Source: Lamellibrachia columna
Taxonomy: Eukaryota; Annelida; Polychaeta; Sabellida; Siboglinidae
Length of the DNA stretch: 64,000 nt
Assembly: GCA_963662155.1 (NCBI GenBank)
Contig: OY759265.1
Location: 8,538,693 to 8,602,692 of the forward strand
Reading direction: 5' to 3'
Made by a program: the position numbers and the translations under genes. Position 1 is the first letter of the stretch, and each line of letters opens with the position of its first letter. The notes beneath the pieces are model-generated. The model made no database searches, was not told the origin of the DNA, and saw only the letters and a list, made by a program, of their open reading frames with translations. Shown here in pieces: positions 1-12,390 of the stretch.

Positions 1-528
1 AACATATTCACACTACTAGCATTAACACAATCATTTGGCAGTTTGTTCCATTCATTTATCACCCTCTGTGAGAAAGAGTACTTTCTCATGTCCAACCTAC
101 ACTGCTTAACTAATGCTGCTTTGTGTCCTCTGGTTCTACTGCCTTCTTTAAGTTTGAAGAACGTATTCCTATCAACATCCTCATAACCGTTCACTATTTA
201 AAACACATCTATTTGGTCTCCTCTTAGTCTCCTGGTCTCTAGTGTTGTCAAACCACATTGTTATAAGCGACTTTCATAACTAAGGTCTCTGAATTCTGGA
301 ATCATTTTAGTTGCTCTTCGTTGTATTCTTTCTAGCTTGTCTATGTCCTTTTTACGATACGGCCTCCATGCTTGAATACAATATTCCAAATGTGGTGTAA
401 CTATTGCTTTGTACAGGGGTATAATTAGCTGTTTCTCCTTATACTTGATAGTTCTCCTAATTAGCCGTAGAATTTGATTTCCTTTCGAAGCAGCAATCCC
501 ACATTGCTCTGAAACTTTCATGTCAGCA
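1..528 (-). mobile_element. LINE fragment, CR1/jockey-like RT C-terminal region, copy 1
   Basis: Minus-strand translation gives the end of a non-LTR reverse transcriptase, with motifs such as HLEYCIQAWRPYRKK and ERIQRRATKMIPE. The same sequence recurs at 3990-4850, 10289-10962 and 49425-49921. This copy is cut by the window edge on its 3' side and is 5'-truncated near 528. Stops and frameshifts show it is dead. Confidence 0.85.
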
Positions 529-1015
529 CTAAATGATTTATTTGCCTATGCAGTGGACTTTATTTAATAGAATCACTTTGGGCCAGAGCAATTTGTTTCT
601 GATTCACTTAAGCAGCACATTTTAGCACAGTGGGCATAGGGGATGATTCCGTCTCATGCAGCCATTTTTATTCTACTAATTGGCTGATTGTATTATCTGC
701 CTTTCTTTTAAGTGGGGTCTACTGTGTCAGTTGCCATAAAATTGACAAATGTTGAACTGTCACGTAAAAAAAAAGATAATTCTATATTCTTATATAGCAC
801 GGCATCCAGTCACTTGAACTGCTCAAAGTGCTTTACACTTCACCCCCCCGGCAGACCTGTTGTTTCGAGCAGGATCTTGAATTCTCTGGGAAGCATGCAC
901 TATGTTCTCTTTTCTCTGTTGTATGTGAAAGAGTAAATTTATAGAATTAGATTTTGTGTATCTTGCAAGAATTTAGATGTATATTCTTAAGGTGTTGTGA
1001 TGACTAGTGTTGTTT
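529..1015. other. Non-coding, upstream intron
   Basis: No exon recognised. The stretch 790-860 (tatagcacggcatccagtca ... gtgctttacac) has the look of a dispersed repeat end, but I cannot name it. Confidence 0.4.
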
Positions 1016-1020
1016 CTGTC

Positions 1021-1349
1021 TTACATTGACATGACGTGTGTCTACGACTCTACATTGACATGACGTGTGTCTACGACTCTACATTGACATGATTTGTGTC
1101 TACGACTCTACATTGACATGACGTGTGACTACGACTCTACACTGACATGACGTGTGTCTACGACTCTACATTGACATGACGTGTGTCTACGACTCTACAT
1201 TGAAATGACGTGTGTCTACAACCATACATTGACATGACATGTGTCTACGACTCTACATTGACATGACGTATGTCTACGACTCTACATTGACATGACGTGT
1301 GTCTATGACTGTACATTGACATGACGTGTGTCTACGACTCTACATTGTA
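1021..1349. repeat. 29-bp minisatellite abutting an exon, about 11 copies
   Basis: Tandem units of 29 bp built on tctacattgacatgacgtg run up to the acceptor of the TSP1 exon. The last unit mutates to acattgtag, so the repeat itself supplies the 3' splice site. Copies contain TGACGTG, a CRE/ATF6-like core; that reading is coincidental unless tested. Confidence 0.9.
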
Positions 1350-1350
1350 G

Positions 1351-1536
1351 TGAATGGCAACTGGGGTGTCTGGGGAGAGTGGGGGGCATGTCAGGCGGAA
1401 TGTGGGGACGGGGTACGCATCAGAACCCGCCTGTGTAATGATCCAACCCCATCCGCGGAGGGAAGAAACTGCCCTATTGTGAATGGAACAGCAGGGAGAG
1501 AGGAAGAGGCGTGCAATGAAGGAGAGTGCAAGGGAG
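1351..1536 (+). CDS. Exon: thrombospondin type-1 repeat
   Basis: Acceptor acattgtag at 1350, donor ag|gtagga at 1537, phases 2 nt in and 1 nt out. Encodes NGNWGVWGEWGACQAECGDG, then RIRTRLCNDP and a closing Cys pair around EEEACNEGEC. The WxxW spacing, the CxxxC start and the basic RIRTRLC strand are TSP1 signatures. TSP1 modules bind glycosaminoglycans and matrix proteins and are often C-mannosylated on the W residues. It is the first exon visible here, and its phase shows coding continues upstream of the window. Confidence 0.9.
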
Positions 1537-2066
1537 GTAGGACATCCGGGTGTTTTCTGGTTCCTCCTACTGCGGGTGGCACTGACAGTGTGCTACAGAT
1601 TTTAAATAATTCTTCTCTCATCTCATTTGACCTGCCACATTTATTTGGTTGACATTCTGTATAAAGCTGTATAAATCTATATAGCATTTTCATTTGTCAA
1701 TCAGCTTGTGACATTTCTATTTCGATCGAGTGTCTCCATCTATCAGGCTACAAAATAGCTATATCAAATGACAAACATTGGGTTTCACTGGAAACCTGCC
1801 TAACATCAAAAGTATTTGTGTTTCGACTGCTGTAAGTTTGTCATTTGATTTGATACTTATGTGATGAATGCAAGAAAATATGAAATTATGCAATTCAATG
1901 CAACCAAAATTGCCTGAGTGTTTTTATAGGCAGATTAGTATGTATATCTGTGCATGCCTCTGTATAATACTGTTTACGTGAATCTTTGTATGCGAGCATC
2001 TGTGCATGCATGCATGCATCTCTGTGCCTGCATGAATGCGCTGCTCATACATGTGTTTCCCTGTAG
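1537..2066. other. Intron
   Basis: Ordinary intron with no recognised element; a short ATGC-rich run (catgcatgcatgcatc) lies near 2003-2025. Confidence 0.5.
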
Positions 2067-2210
2067 GTATCAACTGGTGTGACAGTGACCCATGCAACAA
2101 GGAGATGGGAGGAATGTGCTTCCTCATTAACCAGGGCAACTCCTACAAGTGTGAGTGCAAAGCTGGGTTCAAGAAGATCCTGAAGGATAGCATCTTTATG
2201 CGATGCCAGG
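2067..2210 (+). CDS. Exon: EGF-like module 1
   Basis: Acceptor ctgtag, donor cagg|gtgagt, phase 1-1. Encodes GINWCDSDPCNKEMGGMCFL through YKCECKAGF to a final Cys before QG, giving six cysteines in EGF order. It lacks the D-x-D/N-E start of calcium-binding EGFs, so it is a plain EGF. Confidence 0.88.
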
Positions 2211-2940
2211 GTGAGTCTGTGAACAAAGTGGTGACACAAAGTTTATTGTCAAATTTTGGGGCTGAATATTATTTTCATTCCCATCAAAATAATCAATGAG
2301 CTCCCTTGAAAAACAGAGTTTATTTAAATGAATATGTATTGTCCTTGCCATGGATTCATTTCACTATGTACTCTATGCAGCATAATTGAAATGTTCTTCG
2401 TCTAACAGATCTATGATAGTTTGGATGTCGTCAACATATCAGTGTAATAAAGTAGTTTGTGACTCTGTATGTCTGCCTGTCTGTTCCCTCGTATCTCTGT
2501 CAGTTTCGCACGTTTAGGGCTGACATTTTGTAGGTGTGCCAGGGGCCCACTGGGATGGTTCGTACATTAAAACAAATAAAAAATTCCCTGGGGTGGGGTA
2601 TTACTTCGAAAGAACCAGTATGGATGTTTGACGTAAACTCCGTAACTCAAAACAATAGTTATGTGCAATTGTTAGCAACGCTATGCGTGTTTCAACGATA
2701 GTTATATGAATTAGTCAAACGTCCACTGAACGCTTCATGAAACCAGCAGTTGTACATGATTTTTGTGGCGCAAAGACGTCAGTGCCATTGGCATTGCAAT
2801 GCCAAAACGTGACTGGGTAATGCAAGGTTAGTAAATGTTAGTAAAGCAAGTAAAAGTGCTCTGTTTATAACTTTTGTCCTCAGACATGGGCTTGAGTGAA
2901 TCTAAGTTTTTTTTTCAAGGACAGTGCATTAATATTTTAG
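2211..2940. other. Intron with a decayed dispersed repeat
   Basis: Positions about 2590-2720 (containing tggatgtttgacgtaaactc) resemble the stretch at about 60080-60190 just after the stop codon, suggesting one dispersed repeat family. Otherwise featureless. Confidence 0.45.
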
Positions 2941-3081
2941 ATGTTGATGAGTGCAAGGAGAAAGATGCAACTGGAAGGCAACTACACAGCTGCCACCTGT
3001 TGGCCAACTGCACCAACACAATCGGCTCATTCACCTGTGCCTGTAAGAATGGTTACAAAGGAGATGGATTTCGTTGTCAAG
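2941..3081 (+). CDS. Exon: calcium-binding EGF module
   Basis: Acceptor attttag, donor caag|gtaaca, phase 1-1. Begins DVDEC, carries NTIGSFTCACKNGYKG and ends at DGFRCQG. DVDEC plus the Asn/aromatic pair of the middle loop is the EGF_CA signature. Confidence 0.92.
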
Positions 3082-3249
3082 GTAACACCCTCTTATGCTG
3101 TATTAAGTAATATTAACTTCACTTTACTAGTATGTTTTTATGATTTTGCTACATCAAGCTTCTGGGAATCAGCTATGTTATGGACTTTTCCAAGGATTTG
3201 GGTTTTTTGTTTGAACTGATAACTTATCTTGTTGCAAACTGTCCATATA

Positions 3250-3255
3250 TGTGTG

Positions 3256-3287
<32 letters not shown>

Positions 3288-3375
3288 TGCGTTCGTTCGT
3301 TCGGTCGGTCGGTCGGTCGGTCGGTCGTGGGTGGGTGGGTGGGTGTGTGTGTGTGCGTTCGTGCGTGCACTAACG
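3250..3375. repeat. Compound GT/GC/GGTC microsatellite
   Basis: Successive simple runs (GT)n, (GTGC)n, (GGTC)n and (GGTG)n lie within an intron, purine/pyrimidine alternating over much of the length and so Z-DNA-prone. Confidence 0.9.
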
Positions 3376-3717
3376 TTTGGAAGTTATAGGTTTAATTTTC
3401 CAATGCTTTTATACTAACCTGAGCATTACTGAAAGGTTTTTGCTTAGATGAGAACAAATTACTAAATAGTTAAAAACTGAAAAAAATCCATAGACAGTAA
3501 TAATGACATCAAGTTGCCAGTTTACAAAAAATGTTATAATCAATGTTATTGAAGTGAGAAGGTGACATACAAAGAACCGAGTGTTGCAACAGAAACACAG
3601 CATTATATCATGTGAGGACAGCAATTCCTGTAAAATCTGGACACTGTAAGACAACGAATAAGAAAGGCCTCCCTCATACCAGTCAAGTCTACCAATGATA
3701 CCACCACCATGTTTCAG

Positions 3718-3852
3718 ACTTTGACGAGTGTCTGGCGGGGACGTTTAAATGCAATGCGAAGGCGAGTTGTGTCAATACTGCTGGTAACTACACGTGTCTG
3801 TGTGACGACGGGTACATGGAGCACATGGACGGCCAAAAGAAGACTTGTGTCG
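3718..3852 (+). CDS. Exon: calcium-binding EGF module
   Basis: Acceptor gtttcag, donor tcg|gtgcgt, phase 1-1. Starts DFDECLAGTFKCNAKASC, with NTAGNYTCLCDDGY and a final KKTCVG: six cysteines in EGF_CA order. It is the last module before NIDO. Confidence 0.9.
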
Positions 3853-3989
3853 GTGCGTGTAGGCTGCATCTACTCACAACTACAGCCAGTTTGTTAAGAT
3901 AACATCACGTTCAACTCGTAACCAATATTTTACTTACTTGTCAAATGTTTTCAAACATATTCTGTACTAAATACGTTTTAATCATGTTA

Positions 3990-4850
3990 TTTAACAAGAT
4001 TTAACAAGATTGCCATCCCAAACAACAAGTTCCAGATGGCAAGTGGACAAGGAAGCCATTGGCTTATCGAGAGTCCAACAATTTTCTCATCTATGTGTAG
4101 CCCGCCCTTATCAAATATCTGTCAATTCTATTTTTAAACATATTCACACTATTAGCATTAACACAATCATTTGGCAGTTTATTCCATTCATTTATCACCC
4201 TCTGTGAGAAAGAGTACTTTCTCATGTCCAACCTACACTGTTCCTTAACCAGTGCTGCTTTGTGTCCTCTGGTTCTACTGCCTTCTTTAAGTTTGAAGAA
4301 CATATTCCTATCAACATCCTGATCCGTTCACTACTTTAAACACTTCTATTTGGTCTCCTCTTAGTCTCCTGGTCTCTAGTGTTGTCAAACCACATTGTAA
4401 TGAGCGACTTTCATAACTAAGGTCTCTCAATTCTGGAATCATTTTAGTTTCTCTTCGTTGTATTCTTTCTAGCTTGTCTACGGCCTTTTTACGATACAGC
4501 CTCCATGGCTGAATACAATATTCCAAATGTAGTAACTATTGCTTTGTACAGGGGTATAATTAGCTGTTTCTCCTTATACATGATAGTTCTCCTTATTGGC
4601 CCTAGAATTTGATTTCCTTTTGAAGCAGTAATCAGACATTGCTCTGAAACTTTCATGTCAGCACTAAACGTTACTCCTAAGTCCTTTTCTTGTGTGGTTC
4701 TACCTAGTACAGCATCCCCCATTTTATATTCTTCCCAAAATTTAATAACATTTGCCATTTTTTTTAACATTTAACTAATTTATCTAGATTATCCTGTAAA
4801 CTTTGTTTATCTGTATCATTAGTAACCTTTCTGAATACTTTTGTGTCATG
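3990..4850 (-). mobile_element. LINE fragment, CR1/jockey-like, copy 2
   Basis: Minus strand encodes LIIPLYKAIVT, ERIQRRETKMIPELRD and EWNKLPNDCVNANSV, broken by frameshifts. It extends further 5' than copy 1, including KDLGVTFSADMKVSEQ. Its 3' end (left side) carries the family's tail, (TTGTTAAATC)n read on the minus strand. Confidence 0.85.
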
Positions 4851-5188
4851 TCATCATGTGTTATGAAAGCACGAAGCTAAAAAAACAATGTTTCTGGTAT
4901 ATGTGTGCTATCCATTAGCCCAAAATTACCCACAATGTGCAGCCGATTTTATAGTGCTAAGTGAACAGAACGACTAAATGAAGAAACTTGTATAACGTGT
5001 AGCCTTTCATCCTACTCAGGATTTCAGCCCAGATAATCTCATTTGTTCCCGTTTAACTACCGATGCTCTATACATCTAAAATGTATTGTACCATATACTA
5101 ACTATTGCCATTGTTAGCCTAGTAAGACCATGTTACATGTGTCTAACACAAGGAGCTCAGTTTTGATTGTGTGATGTGATCGTGTCAG
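4851..5188. other. Intron remainder before NIDO
   Basis: No further element recognised between the LINE fragment and the NIDO acceptor. Confidence 0.5.
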
Positions 5189-5334
5189 AGCGGAGACTGC
5201 TGGCATATGGAGAAGAGGCTGGTGACACTAAGGTGACCTCAGTCAGTGGGGTCACCCGGGAGAGGGTTTCTGCCCTCATCAAGGTCCCTCATGGCTTGCC
5301 ATTGGCTGGACATCAGGTGCTTGAGAATCTATAC
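5189..5334 (+). CDS. Exon: NIDO domain, N-terminal part
   Basis: Acceptor gtgtcag, donor tac|gtaagt, ending in phase 0. Encodes LLAYGEEAGDTKVTS. An opening 'YG ... GD' strand followed by acidic residues is how NIDO domains begin. NIDO is an extracellular domain of nidogen, MUC4, alpha-tectorin and relatives. Confidence 0.85.
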
Positions 5335-5544
5335 GTAAGTTATGCAAACTTGTATCATATTGGGTTGATCTTTAGCAGACTGTGTGGGATCAAATATGTT
5401 CACTGTTAATGGGTTCTTTAGCAGACTATGGGACCAGATATGTTCACTGTGAGCTGATTATGTTATCTATCTCGCATCTTCTGCCCTTTAATACCATGTG
5501 AGGTGGGGACCACATCGCAAACTCTTTTCTACCCTCTTGAGTCA

Positions 5545-6540
5545 TTTGGGCTCAAATGCATTTGAAAATGTCACATTTGTGTTTTTGGAATCCAAGACAT
5601 TTGCATTTGAATCAAAGCATTTGTATTTTGGAAACCAAAACATTTGCATTTGCCTTTTGTTTTTGCATTAAAACACTTGCATTTGCATTTGAATCAAAAC
5701 ATTTGCACTTGCATTGGATTAAAAAACGTTTGTATTTGATTAAAAACAATTTGCAGTTCATTAAAAAGCATTTGCATTTCATTAATAAACATTTGCTTCA
5801 AAATATGACATATTTACGAATTTCATAAACCCATTTTTGAAACTGCAAATTGGTTTTCCGATCTTATTTTAGAGCAAGTCTTAAATACTATTATGTCACC
5901 TGTGATTCCATTTTAACACCATCACATACAATTTCTGCTCTCTATTGAACTCTGTGGACAGACTCTGTTGAGCAGTGCATGAAAGGCTGGAAACCATGGA
6001 TGTTTGCTTGACCTGAAATGGTGAAATGCTATGCAATTAACAATACTTTTAAAACAGAGCTGTCCTTTGGAGCATTTCAGTGGATCACATGTACAAATCA
6101 TTGCTGTTTACTGTAACCATATAAGCTAACTGCCACACATCAGTCACTGTTCCCGATGTCGAGTTATTCAAGATGCTAGCATTCCAGTGTTTTTTATTAT
6201 GATATGCCAAGTGCATTTGCATTTGAATCATTAAAAACACGCATTTGCATTGGAATCATTTAAAACATTTCCTTTTGAATATTATTTTTTTAAACACTTG
6301 CATTTGCATTGGGATATGAAAACACTTGCATTTGCATTGGAATCGTTTAAAACTCTTGCATTTGCATTTTGAATAATATAAAAACACTTGCATTTGCATT
6401 GGAATCACTTGCATTTGTATTTGCATTGGATTTGCATTGGAATCTTTCCAAACCCTTGCATTTGCATTTAAATACAATTATGTCTCGGTGCATTTGCATT
6501 TGAGTAATTTCAAGCATTTGCATTTAAATGCGCTGACTTG
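5545..6540. repeat. Imperfect CATTTGCATTTG repeat region in two blocks
   Basis: Blocks at about 5545-5810 and 6205-6540 carry many copies of catttgcatttg with variable spacers. Each contains ATTTGCAT, the reverse complement of the POU octamer ATGCAAAT. The unique stretch between the blocks (about 5830-6200) shows nothing recognisable. Confidence 0.85.
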
Positions 6541-6589
6541 CATTTGAACCCAAGCCTGCTGACTTATCTCCATCTCTGTTGCTCTTCTG

Positions 6590-7430
6590 CCACTTTCTCC
6601 ACCTTAATATTGTTCTTCCTCTTCATCAACCTCCCTCTCCTGTTATCCATGCTCTCTTCTTCAACCTCCCTCCTATTGTCCATGCTCTCTTCATTAACCT
6701 TCCTCTCATGTTATCCATGCTCTCTTCATCATCCTTCCTATCATGTTATCCATGCTCTCTTCATCAACCTTCCTCTCCTGTTGTCCATGTTTTCTTCATC
6801 AACCTCCCTCTCATGCTATCCATGCTCTCTTCATCAACCTCCCTCTCCTGTTGTCCATGTTTTCTTCATCAACCTCCCTCTCCTGCTATCCATGCTCTCT
6901 TCATCAACCTCCCTCATGCTATTCATGTTCTCTTCATCAACCTCCCTCTCCTGTTGTCCATGTTTTCTTCATCAACCTCCCTCTCATGCTATCCATGCTC
7001 TCTTCATCAACCTCCCTCTCCTGCTATCCATGCTCTCTTCATTAACCTCCCTCTCCTGTTGTCCATGCTCTCTTCAACCTCCCTTTCCTGCTATCCATGC
7101 TCTCATCATCAACCTCCCTCTCCTGCTATCCACGGTCTCTTCATTAACCTCCCTCTCCTGCTATCCACGGTCTCTTCATTAACCTCCCTCTCCTGCATCA
7201 ATCTCCCTGCATTAGTCTCCCTCTCATTATTCATGCTCTCTTCATCATCCTCGCTCTCCTGTTGTCCATGCTCTATTCATTAACCTCCCTCTCCTGCATC
7301 GACCTCCCTCTCATTATACATGCTCTCTTCATCAACCTTACTCTCCTGTTGTCCATGCTCTCTTCATCAACCTCCCTCTCCTGTTGTCCATGCTCTCTTC
7401 ATCAACCTCCCTCCTGTCCATGCTATCTTT
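6590..7430. repeat. 35-bp minisatellite, about 24 copies
   Basis: Units resemble ctcttcatcaacctccctct followed by cctgttgtccatg. Strongly pyrimidine-rich on the plus strand. Long open frames here come from repeat periodicity and are not genes. Confidence 0.9.
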
Positions 7431-7786
7431 GGCAGTCTCTACTCGCTGATTCTGTAATGAATGTATGCACATTGTTATACAGAAATATATGGGTTTATGA
7501 TGCAGTTCATATGCTCACAAAAAGGTTACTTTATCATTTATAGATGTTATCTTGCTATATGAAATATAGGATGTCATTTGGATTTGCCATGTTGTAGTTT
7601 CATTGTTTTTTGTATTTTGTTAGCAACCTTTATAACATTTATTCACTCAAAAGTTTGTTGCATGTATATCAGTTGTTCCATAATGTTTGTGATGCATGCA
7701 AACTGTAGTACTGCATGCAAAGAAATGAGCTGAATATGATCGACAAGAATTGAGTGAATGAAGACATACATGCCTCATTACTGTAG

Positions 7787-7960
7787 GTGTCTGAGAATGG
7801 CCTGATTGTGGCGACAGAAGGCATGAGCGATGATAACAACAAGGCAACATTCAGGCAGCCAAGGAACCTCGCAGACGTTGTGTTTGGTACCAATGACAAA
7901 GTCCAGGCATTTATTGCACCATTCTGGGCTGACAGTCGCACAGAGACGAACACGTCTCAG
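7787..7960 (+). CDS. Exon: NIDO domain, part 2
   Basis: Acceptor ctgtag, donor cag|gtataa, phase 0-0, 58 codons. Encodes VSENGLIVATEG and QAFIAPFWADSRTETNTSQ. The 'IAPFWADSR' strand is the most conserved NIDO motif. Confidence 0.95.
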
Positions 7961-8341
7961 GTATAACCATGAGTAGTCACATTCACTCATATTATTTCCG
8001 TATCTCTTCCCTTCAGTGTACAATGCTAAGTAGAGGAGTTTGTTTTCCTAGTTCTTGTTACAATAAATTTTTAAAGTATTCAAATATGAATAATTTTAGA
8101 AGGTATTCAAATGTGAATATGAACACGTTTAGAAAGTATTTGAATACCAAAAAAATTCATCTGAAAATGGATTAAAAGAACTAATTTTAGAAAGTGTTGA
8201 AATATATTTTTTTACGCTATTCGGATACAAATATTATGGTAACACTATTCAAATATACGTAGTTTTTGAAGCAAATGAACAAAACATGGCATTGTAAAGA
8301 AAGATTGTGTGATGATTGCAATGATGAAGCATATATTGTAG

Positions 8342-8500
8342 ATCTGGTATCAAGTCTACATGGACACAAGTGATGCCATGTTCACCCGTGTGAAGACCCT
8401 ACTAAAGGACACCCTGCAGCTGGTTGACTTTGAGCCCGAGTTCCTGCTCAAGGTCACATGGAAGAACATGCTACCCAGTTACCAGGGTCTGGATACTGAG
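8342..8500 (+). CDS. Exon: NIDO domain, part 3
   Basis: Acceptor ttgtag, donor gag|gtgagt, phase 0-0. Encodes IWYQVYMDTSDAMFTRVKTL through FLLKVTWKNMLPSYQG. The 'VTW.N' strand is typical of NIDO before the conserved NTFQ strand in the next exon. Confidence 0.93.
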
Positions 8501-10288
8501 GTGAGTGGGTTGTTCTTTCTCACATTGGTAGGACATTTTTTATGTGCATTACTTTAGTAGTGTATACAGATGTGTCAACAAATGTTACATTTTCAATAAT
8601 ATAACTTTAACTGAAATTAAATATTCATTACATGAATGTTTTTTAAGAGAAATTCTGCAGTTAAGTAAAACAATGATGATTGTGAAAGCATTATGATAAA
8701 ATATCTATTTCTTTTTAAGTGTTGCAATTTTTTTAGATTTGTTCCATCATATGGTGGCCATTTTGTTTGTTGCCATGGAAATATATATCTTTTGTTTAGT
8801 TAGACCCACTGTACAGTTTGGGCTAAAACAATTGCATTAGCTGAGATGGCCACCAAATATGACAAATATAGCACAGTTTGGAAGCACTCTAACTGCTCCA
8901 ATAATTCAGGTATCAATGTAATTTTTTCAGTTTCTTATTTACAACACACCATGCTGTGCAATCACAAATATATATTTAATGTATTATTATTAATTCCTAA
9001 TTTATAAAAGTATATTTATGTTGATAAAAACCCCACATTTTCCATTACGACTACTAAAATCGCACTAAAACTATACATTAAAAAAAAACATTAAATAGTC
9101 TTTGTGGTTGCATAAAGAAGATAATAAGGAGCACATCAATCAAAACTTCATTGGATTTATTATTTGAAAGAAGCATGCTTTATCAATGAATAAAATTTAT
9201 TTAAAGGTATGCAATTTGTATCAGAGTGAATTTTATGGATAGTAAATGTATAAAGCTATCAGAATACAGTAGAAACACATTTTGAGTAATTTTGTCAAAA
9301 AAATGCCATTTCACCTGGGATGTCTCCCGTAAACGAAAAGGCAAGAGAACGAATTCACAAATCATAATGATATTTATGTTATAATATATCATGACTGGGA
9401 AATTTATTTGTCACACGTTAACATTTCATAGAAACCCTAAAACATTAAGGAACGTTAGCCAATTTTGATTTTCAGTATAGAATGGTCCCAACACAAACAT
9501 GTGAGATAAACACATACAATTAGCTGCCACGCTGATTCATAAACAAATATAATAATGCACTATATGGATTTTTCATCATTAGTGCCATATAATAAAAACA
9601 AACTTGTAACATTGTATGCTACACAATTTGTTTACACATTTGTTTAACCTTATGTGTTAACCATACATGTTAAGTTTCAGAAATGCAAATGTAGAAGATT
9701 TATACATGAACTGGAAGGGCTTGGGATATCGGAGAGTTGTAAATTGGTGGGGTTCGGGATATCAGAGAATTGTACGTAAATTGGTGCGTCTCGATCATAG
9801 TATCAGAGAATTGCACATAAATCAGAGTATTTCACACCCTCGACACTCATAAAAATTACATCAGCTTTAGTTCCAACTACACTGCATATGAACTATTAAA
9901 TGGTACACTTGCATGTTAATGAACATTTTGGCAGTAAACAAATTCTTTGTGGACCAGTAAAATATATAGCATGGTTACAATACTCTGATGGTATACACAA
10001 TTTTTTTCAACTGCTGAAATTTATTATGTTATGACAAAAACCCCTTACCTAGCAGGCAGTAGTCTACATGTTTAATTACACAATTAACATAATAGTTACT
10101 GGCAGGGCTAGGACTGAAGCATTTTTGTGATCCTGGGTGACGGAAGCATTTGTGATCTTAGGTGATGGAGGCAGTTTTTTTATGAAAACCTTTTTATTAT
10201 CTGTTTGTTCATAATGTGCTCCAATTGTGACAATTATCAAATATATATGAATGAAATAAAACTTGTATATAATGGAGATGTAGTGATG
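8501..10288. other. Long AT-rich intron, no gene seen
   Basis: Very AT-rich. A local pair of related segments near 9716-9830 (gggatatcggagagttgtaa versus gggatatcagagaattgtac) hints at a decayed transposon. Nothing coding is supportable. Confidence 0.5.
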
Positions 10289-10962
10289 GGCAACATTTCA
10301 ATTCAGAGCAGTGTGGTATTGAAGCTTCAAAGTTAATCAAATTCTTGGATTGATTAGAAGAAACATAACATACAAGGGAAAAAAGTTAATTATACCTCTT
10401 TATAAAGCAATAGTTAGACCTCATTTAGAATACTGTATACAAGCATGGAGACCATATCGTAAGAAGGATATAGATACGCTTGAACGCATACAAAGGAGAG
10501 CAACTAAAATGATTCCAGAACTGAGAGATCTAAGTTATGAAGAACGCCTGAAAGAATGTGGTTTAACAACTCTAGAGACAAGGAGGTTAAGAGGAGATCA
10601 GATTGAAGTTTTTAAGATATTGAATGGGTATGAAAATATTGATAGAAATATGTTTTTCTCACTCAATAAGGATAGCAGAACTAGAGGACATGAGGTAAAA
10701 TTAGTAAAGGATCAATGTAGATTGGACATCAGGAAGCACTCGTTCTCACAGAGGACAATAAATGAATGGAACAAATTGTCTACAGATTGTGTAACTGCTA
10801 GCAGCGTGAATATATGTTTAAAAACAAGGTTGACACATATCTCAGGAGGGCGGGCTATAAGTAGATGAACATTGTTGGACTCTCGATAAGCCAATGGCTT
10901 CCTTGTCCACTTGCCATCTGGGCCTTAGGCTTGGATGGCAAATCTTGTTAAATCTTGTTAAA
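10289..10962 (+). mobile_element. LINE fragment, CR1/jockey-like, copy 3
   Basis: Sense-strand copy, nearly uninterrupted over about 170 codons: IRRNITYKGKKLIIPLYKAI, HLEYCIQAWRPYRKKDID, LRGDQIEVFKILNGYENI. A frameshift lies near the C-terminus. It ends with repeats of aatcttgtta, the family tail. 5'-truncated within the RT, as expected of aborted target-primed reverse transcription. Confidence 0.9.
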
Positions 10963-11327
10963 TTCGATATGCACATGTGGGTGATAATGGGGGGGGGGCA
11001 TTCATCTAACACATATAAACAGCTTCAACAACAGGCAAAACACAAGGATACTGTTTAGTTTCCCTTGTTCAGTCTGCACAAAACCTGATTGAACTAACCC
11101 TTGCTGTTGTTGTGGGCTGGAGAAAAGTGGGGATTGACAATCTTTTGTTAGGCCACACAAAAATATTTGTTGGTTGCATAAGAAATCCGGAAGATTTGTT
11201 CTCCCATCCACGAGAACAGGAGATTGATAGATTTCATGTACGGTTTAACATGGCACTATAATGACAAGTAGCACAGGTAAACACTCTTGTAGTGAAAACT
11301 CATTCCTTGTATCTATTGTATTGTGTT

Positions 11328-11935
11328 ACGTCATACAGTTGTGTTACCTCATACAGTTGTGTTACCTCATACAGTTGTGTTACCTCATACAGTTGTGTTA
11401 CCTTATACAGTTGTGCTACGTCATACAGTTGTGTTACCTTATACAGTTGTGCTACGTCATACAGTTGTGTTACCTCATACAGTTGTGTTACCTCATACAG
11501 TTGTGTTACCTCATACAGTTGTGTTACCTTATACAGTTGTGCTACGTCATACAGTTGTGTTACGTCATGCAGTTGTGTTACCTCATACAGTTGTGTTACG
11601 TCATACAGTTGTGTTACCTTATACAGTTGTGCTACGTCATACAGTTGTGTTACCTCATACAGTTGTGTTACCTCATACAGTTGTGTTACCTCATACAGTT
11701 GTGTTACCTTATACAGTTGTGCTACGTCATACAGTTGTGTTACGTCATGCAGTTGTGCTACATCATACAGTTGTGTTACCTCATACAGGTGTGTTACGTC
11801 ATACAGTTGTGTTATGTCATGCAGTTGTGCTACATTATACAGTTGTGTTACATCATACAGTTGTGTTACCTCATACACTTGTGTTACCTCATACAGTTGT
11901 GTCACGTCATACAGTTGTGTCACGTCAAATCTGAT
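11328..11935. repeat. 18-bp minisatellite, about 33 copies
   Basis: Unit ttgtgttacctcatacag with variants ttacgtcat and ctacgtcat. Because 18 is divisible by 3, several frames stay open (LCYLIQ repeats); these are not genes. It ends about 80 bp before the next NIDO exon. Confidence 0.95.
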
Positions 11936-12016
11936 GCCATGTGGCCTATGGCCCAAATGGCCACCAGCAGCGCTAGCCTAGAGTTGTGTTACATCATCGT
12001 GTTTGCTTGGCTTCAG

Positions 12017-12114
12017 CTGAACACATTCCAAGCCATAGTTGCGACAGACTACAAAGACAGCTACACCACCTTCCTCTATGAAGAATACGGAATGAACTGG
12101 GTGCCTATCTACAG
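12017..12114 (+). CDS. Exon: NIDO domain, part 4
   Basis: Acceptor ggcttcag, donor acag|gtagcg, phase 0 in and 2 out. Encodes LNTFQAIVATDYKDSYTTFL then EEYGMNWVPIY. 'NTFQ.V..TD' is a conserved NIDO strand. Confidence 0.95.
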
Positions 12115-12270
12115 GTAGCGTTTCCTTCTTCGTAGTAATATCAGATGCAGCCTCATTATATACATACTGCTGACTACACATTCTAGTTTTTGCCAGCCCC
12201 TACTAATGTCTAACAGTAGTTGTAATCAGCAGCCTTTTGGAAATATTTGATTAATAATATATAATAACTG

Positions 12271-12390
12271 TAACAGTAAAGAGACATTTTCATGTGTGGC
12301 ACAACGAGTACTGGTGTAACAGGAATACAATGTAACAGTAAAGAGACATTTTCATGTGTGGCACGACGAGTACTGGTGTAACAGGAATAC
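12271..12390. repeat. 62-bp tandem duplication
   Basis: Two copies of a unit starting taacagtaaagagacatttt lie at 62-bp spacing with one visible difference (cacaacg versus cacgacg). Confidence 0.9.

Noticed and set aside
11261..12118. Plus-strand 285-codon frame (LCYLIQ repeats) ending at the NIDO exon
   Set aside because: 18-bp repeats keep frames open on both strands; only 12017-12114 is exon.
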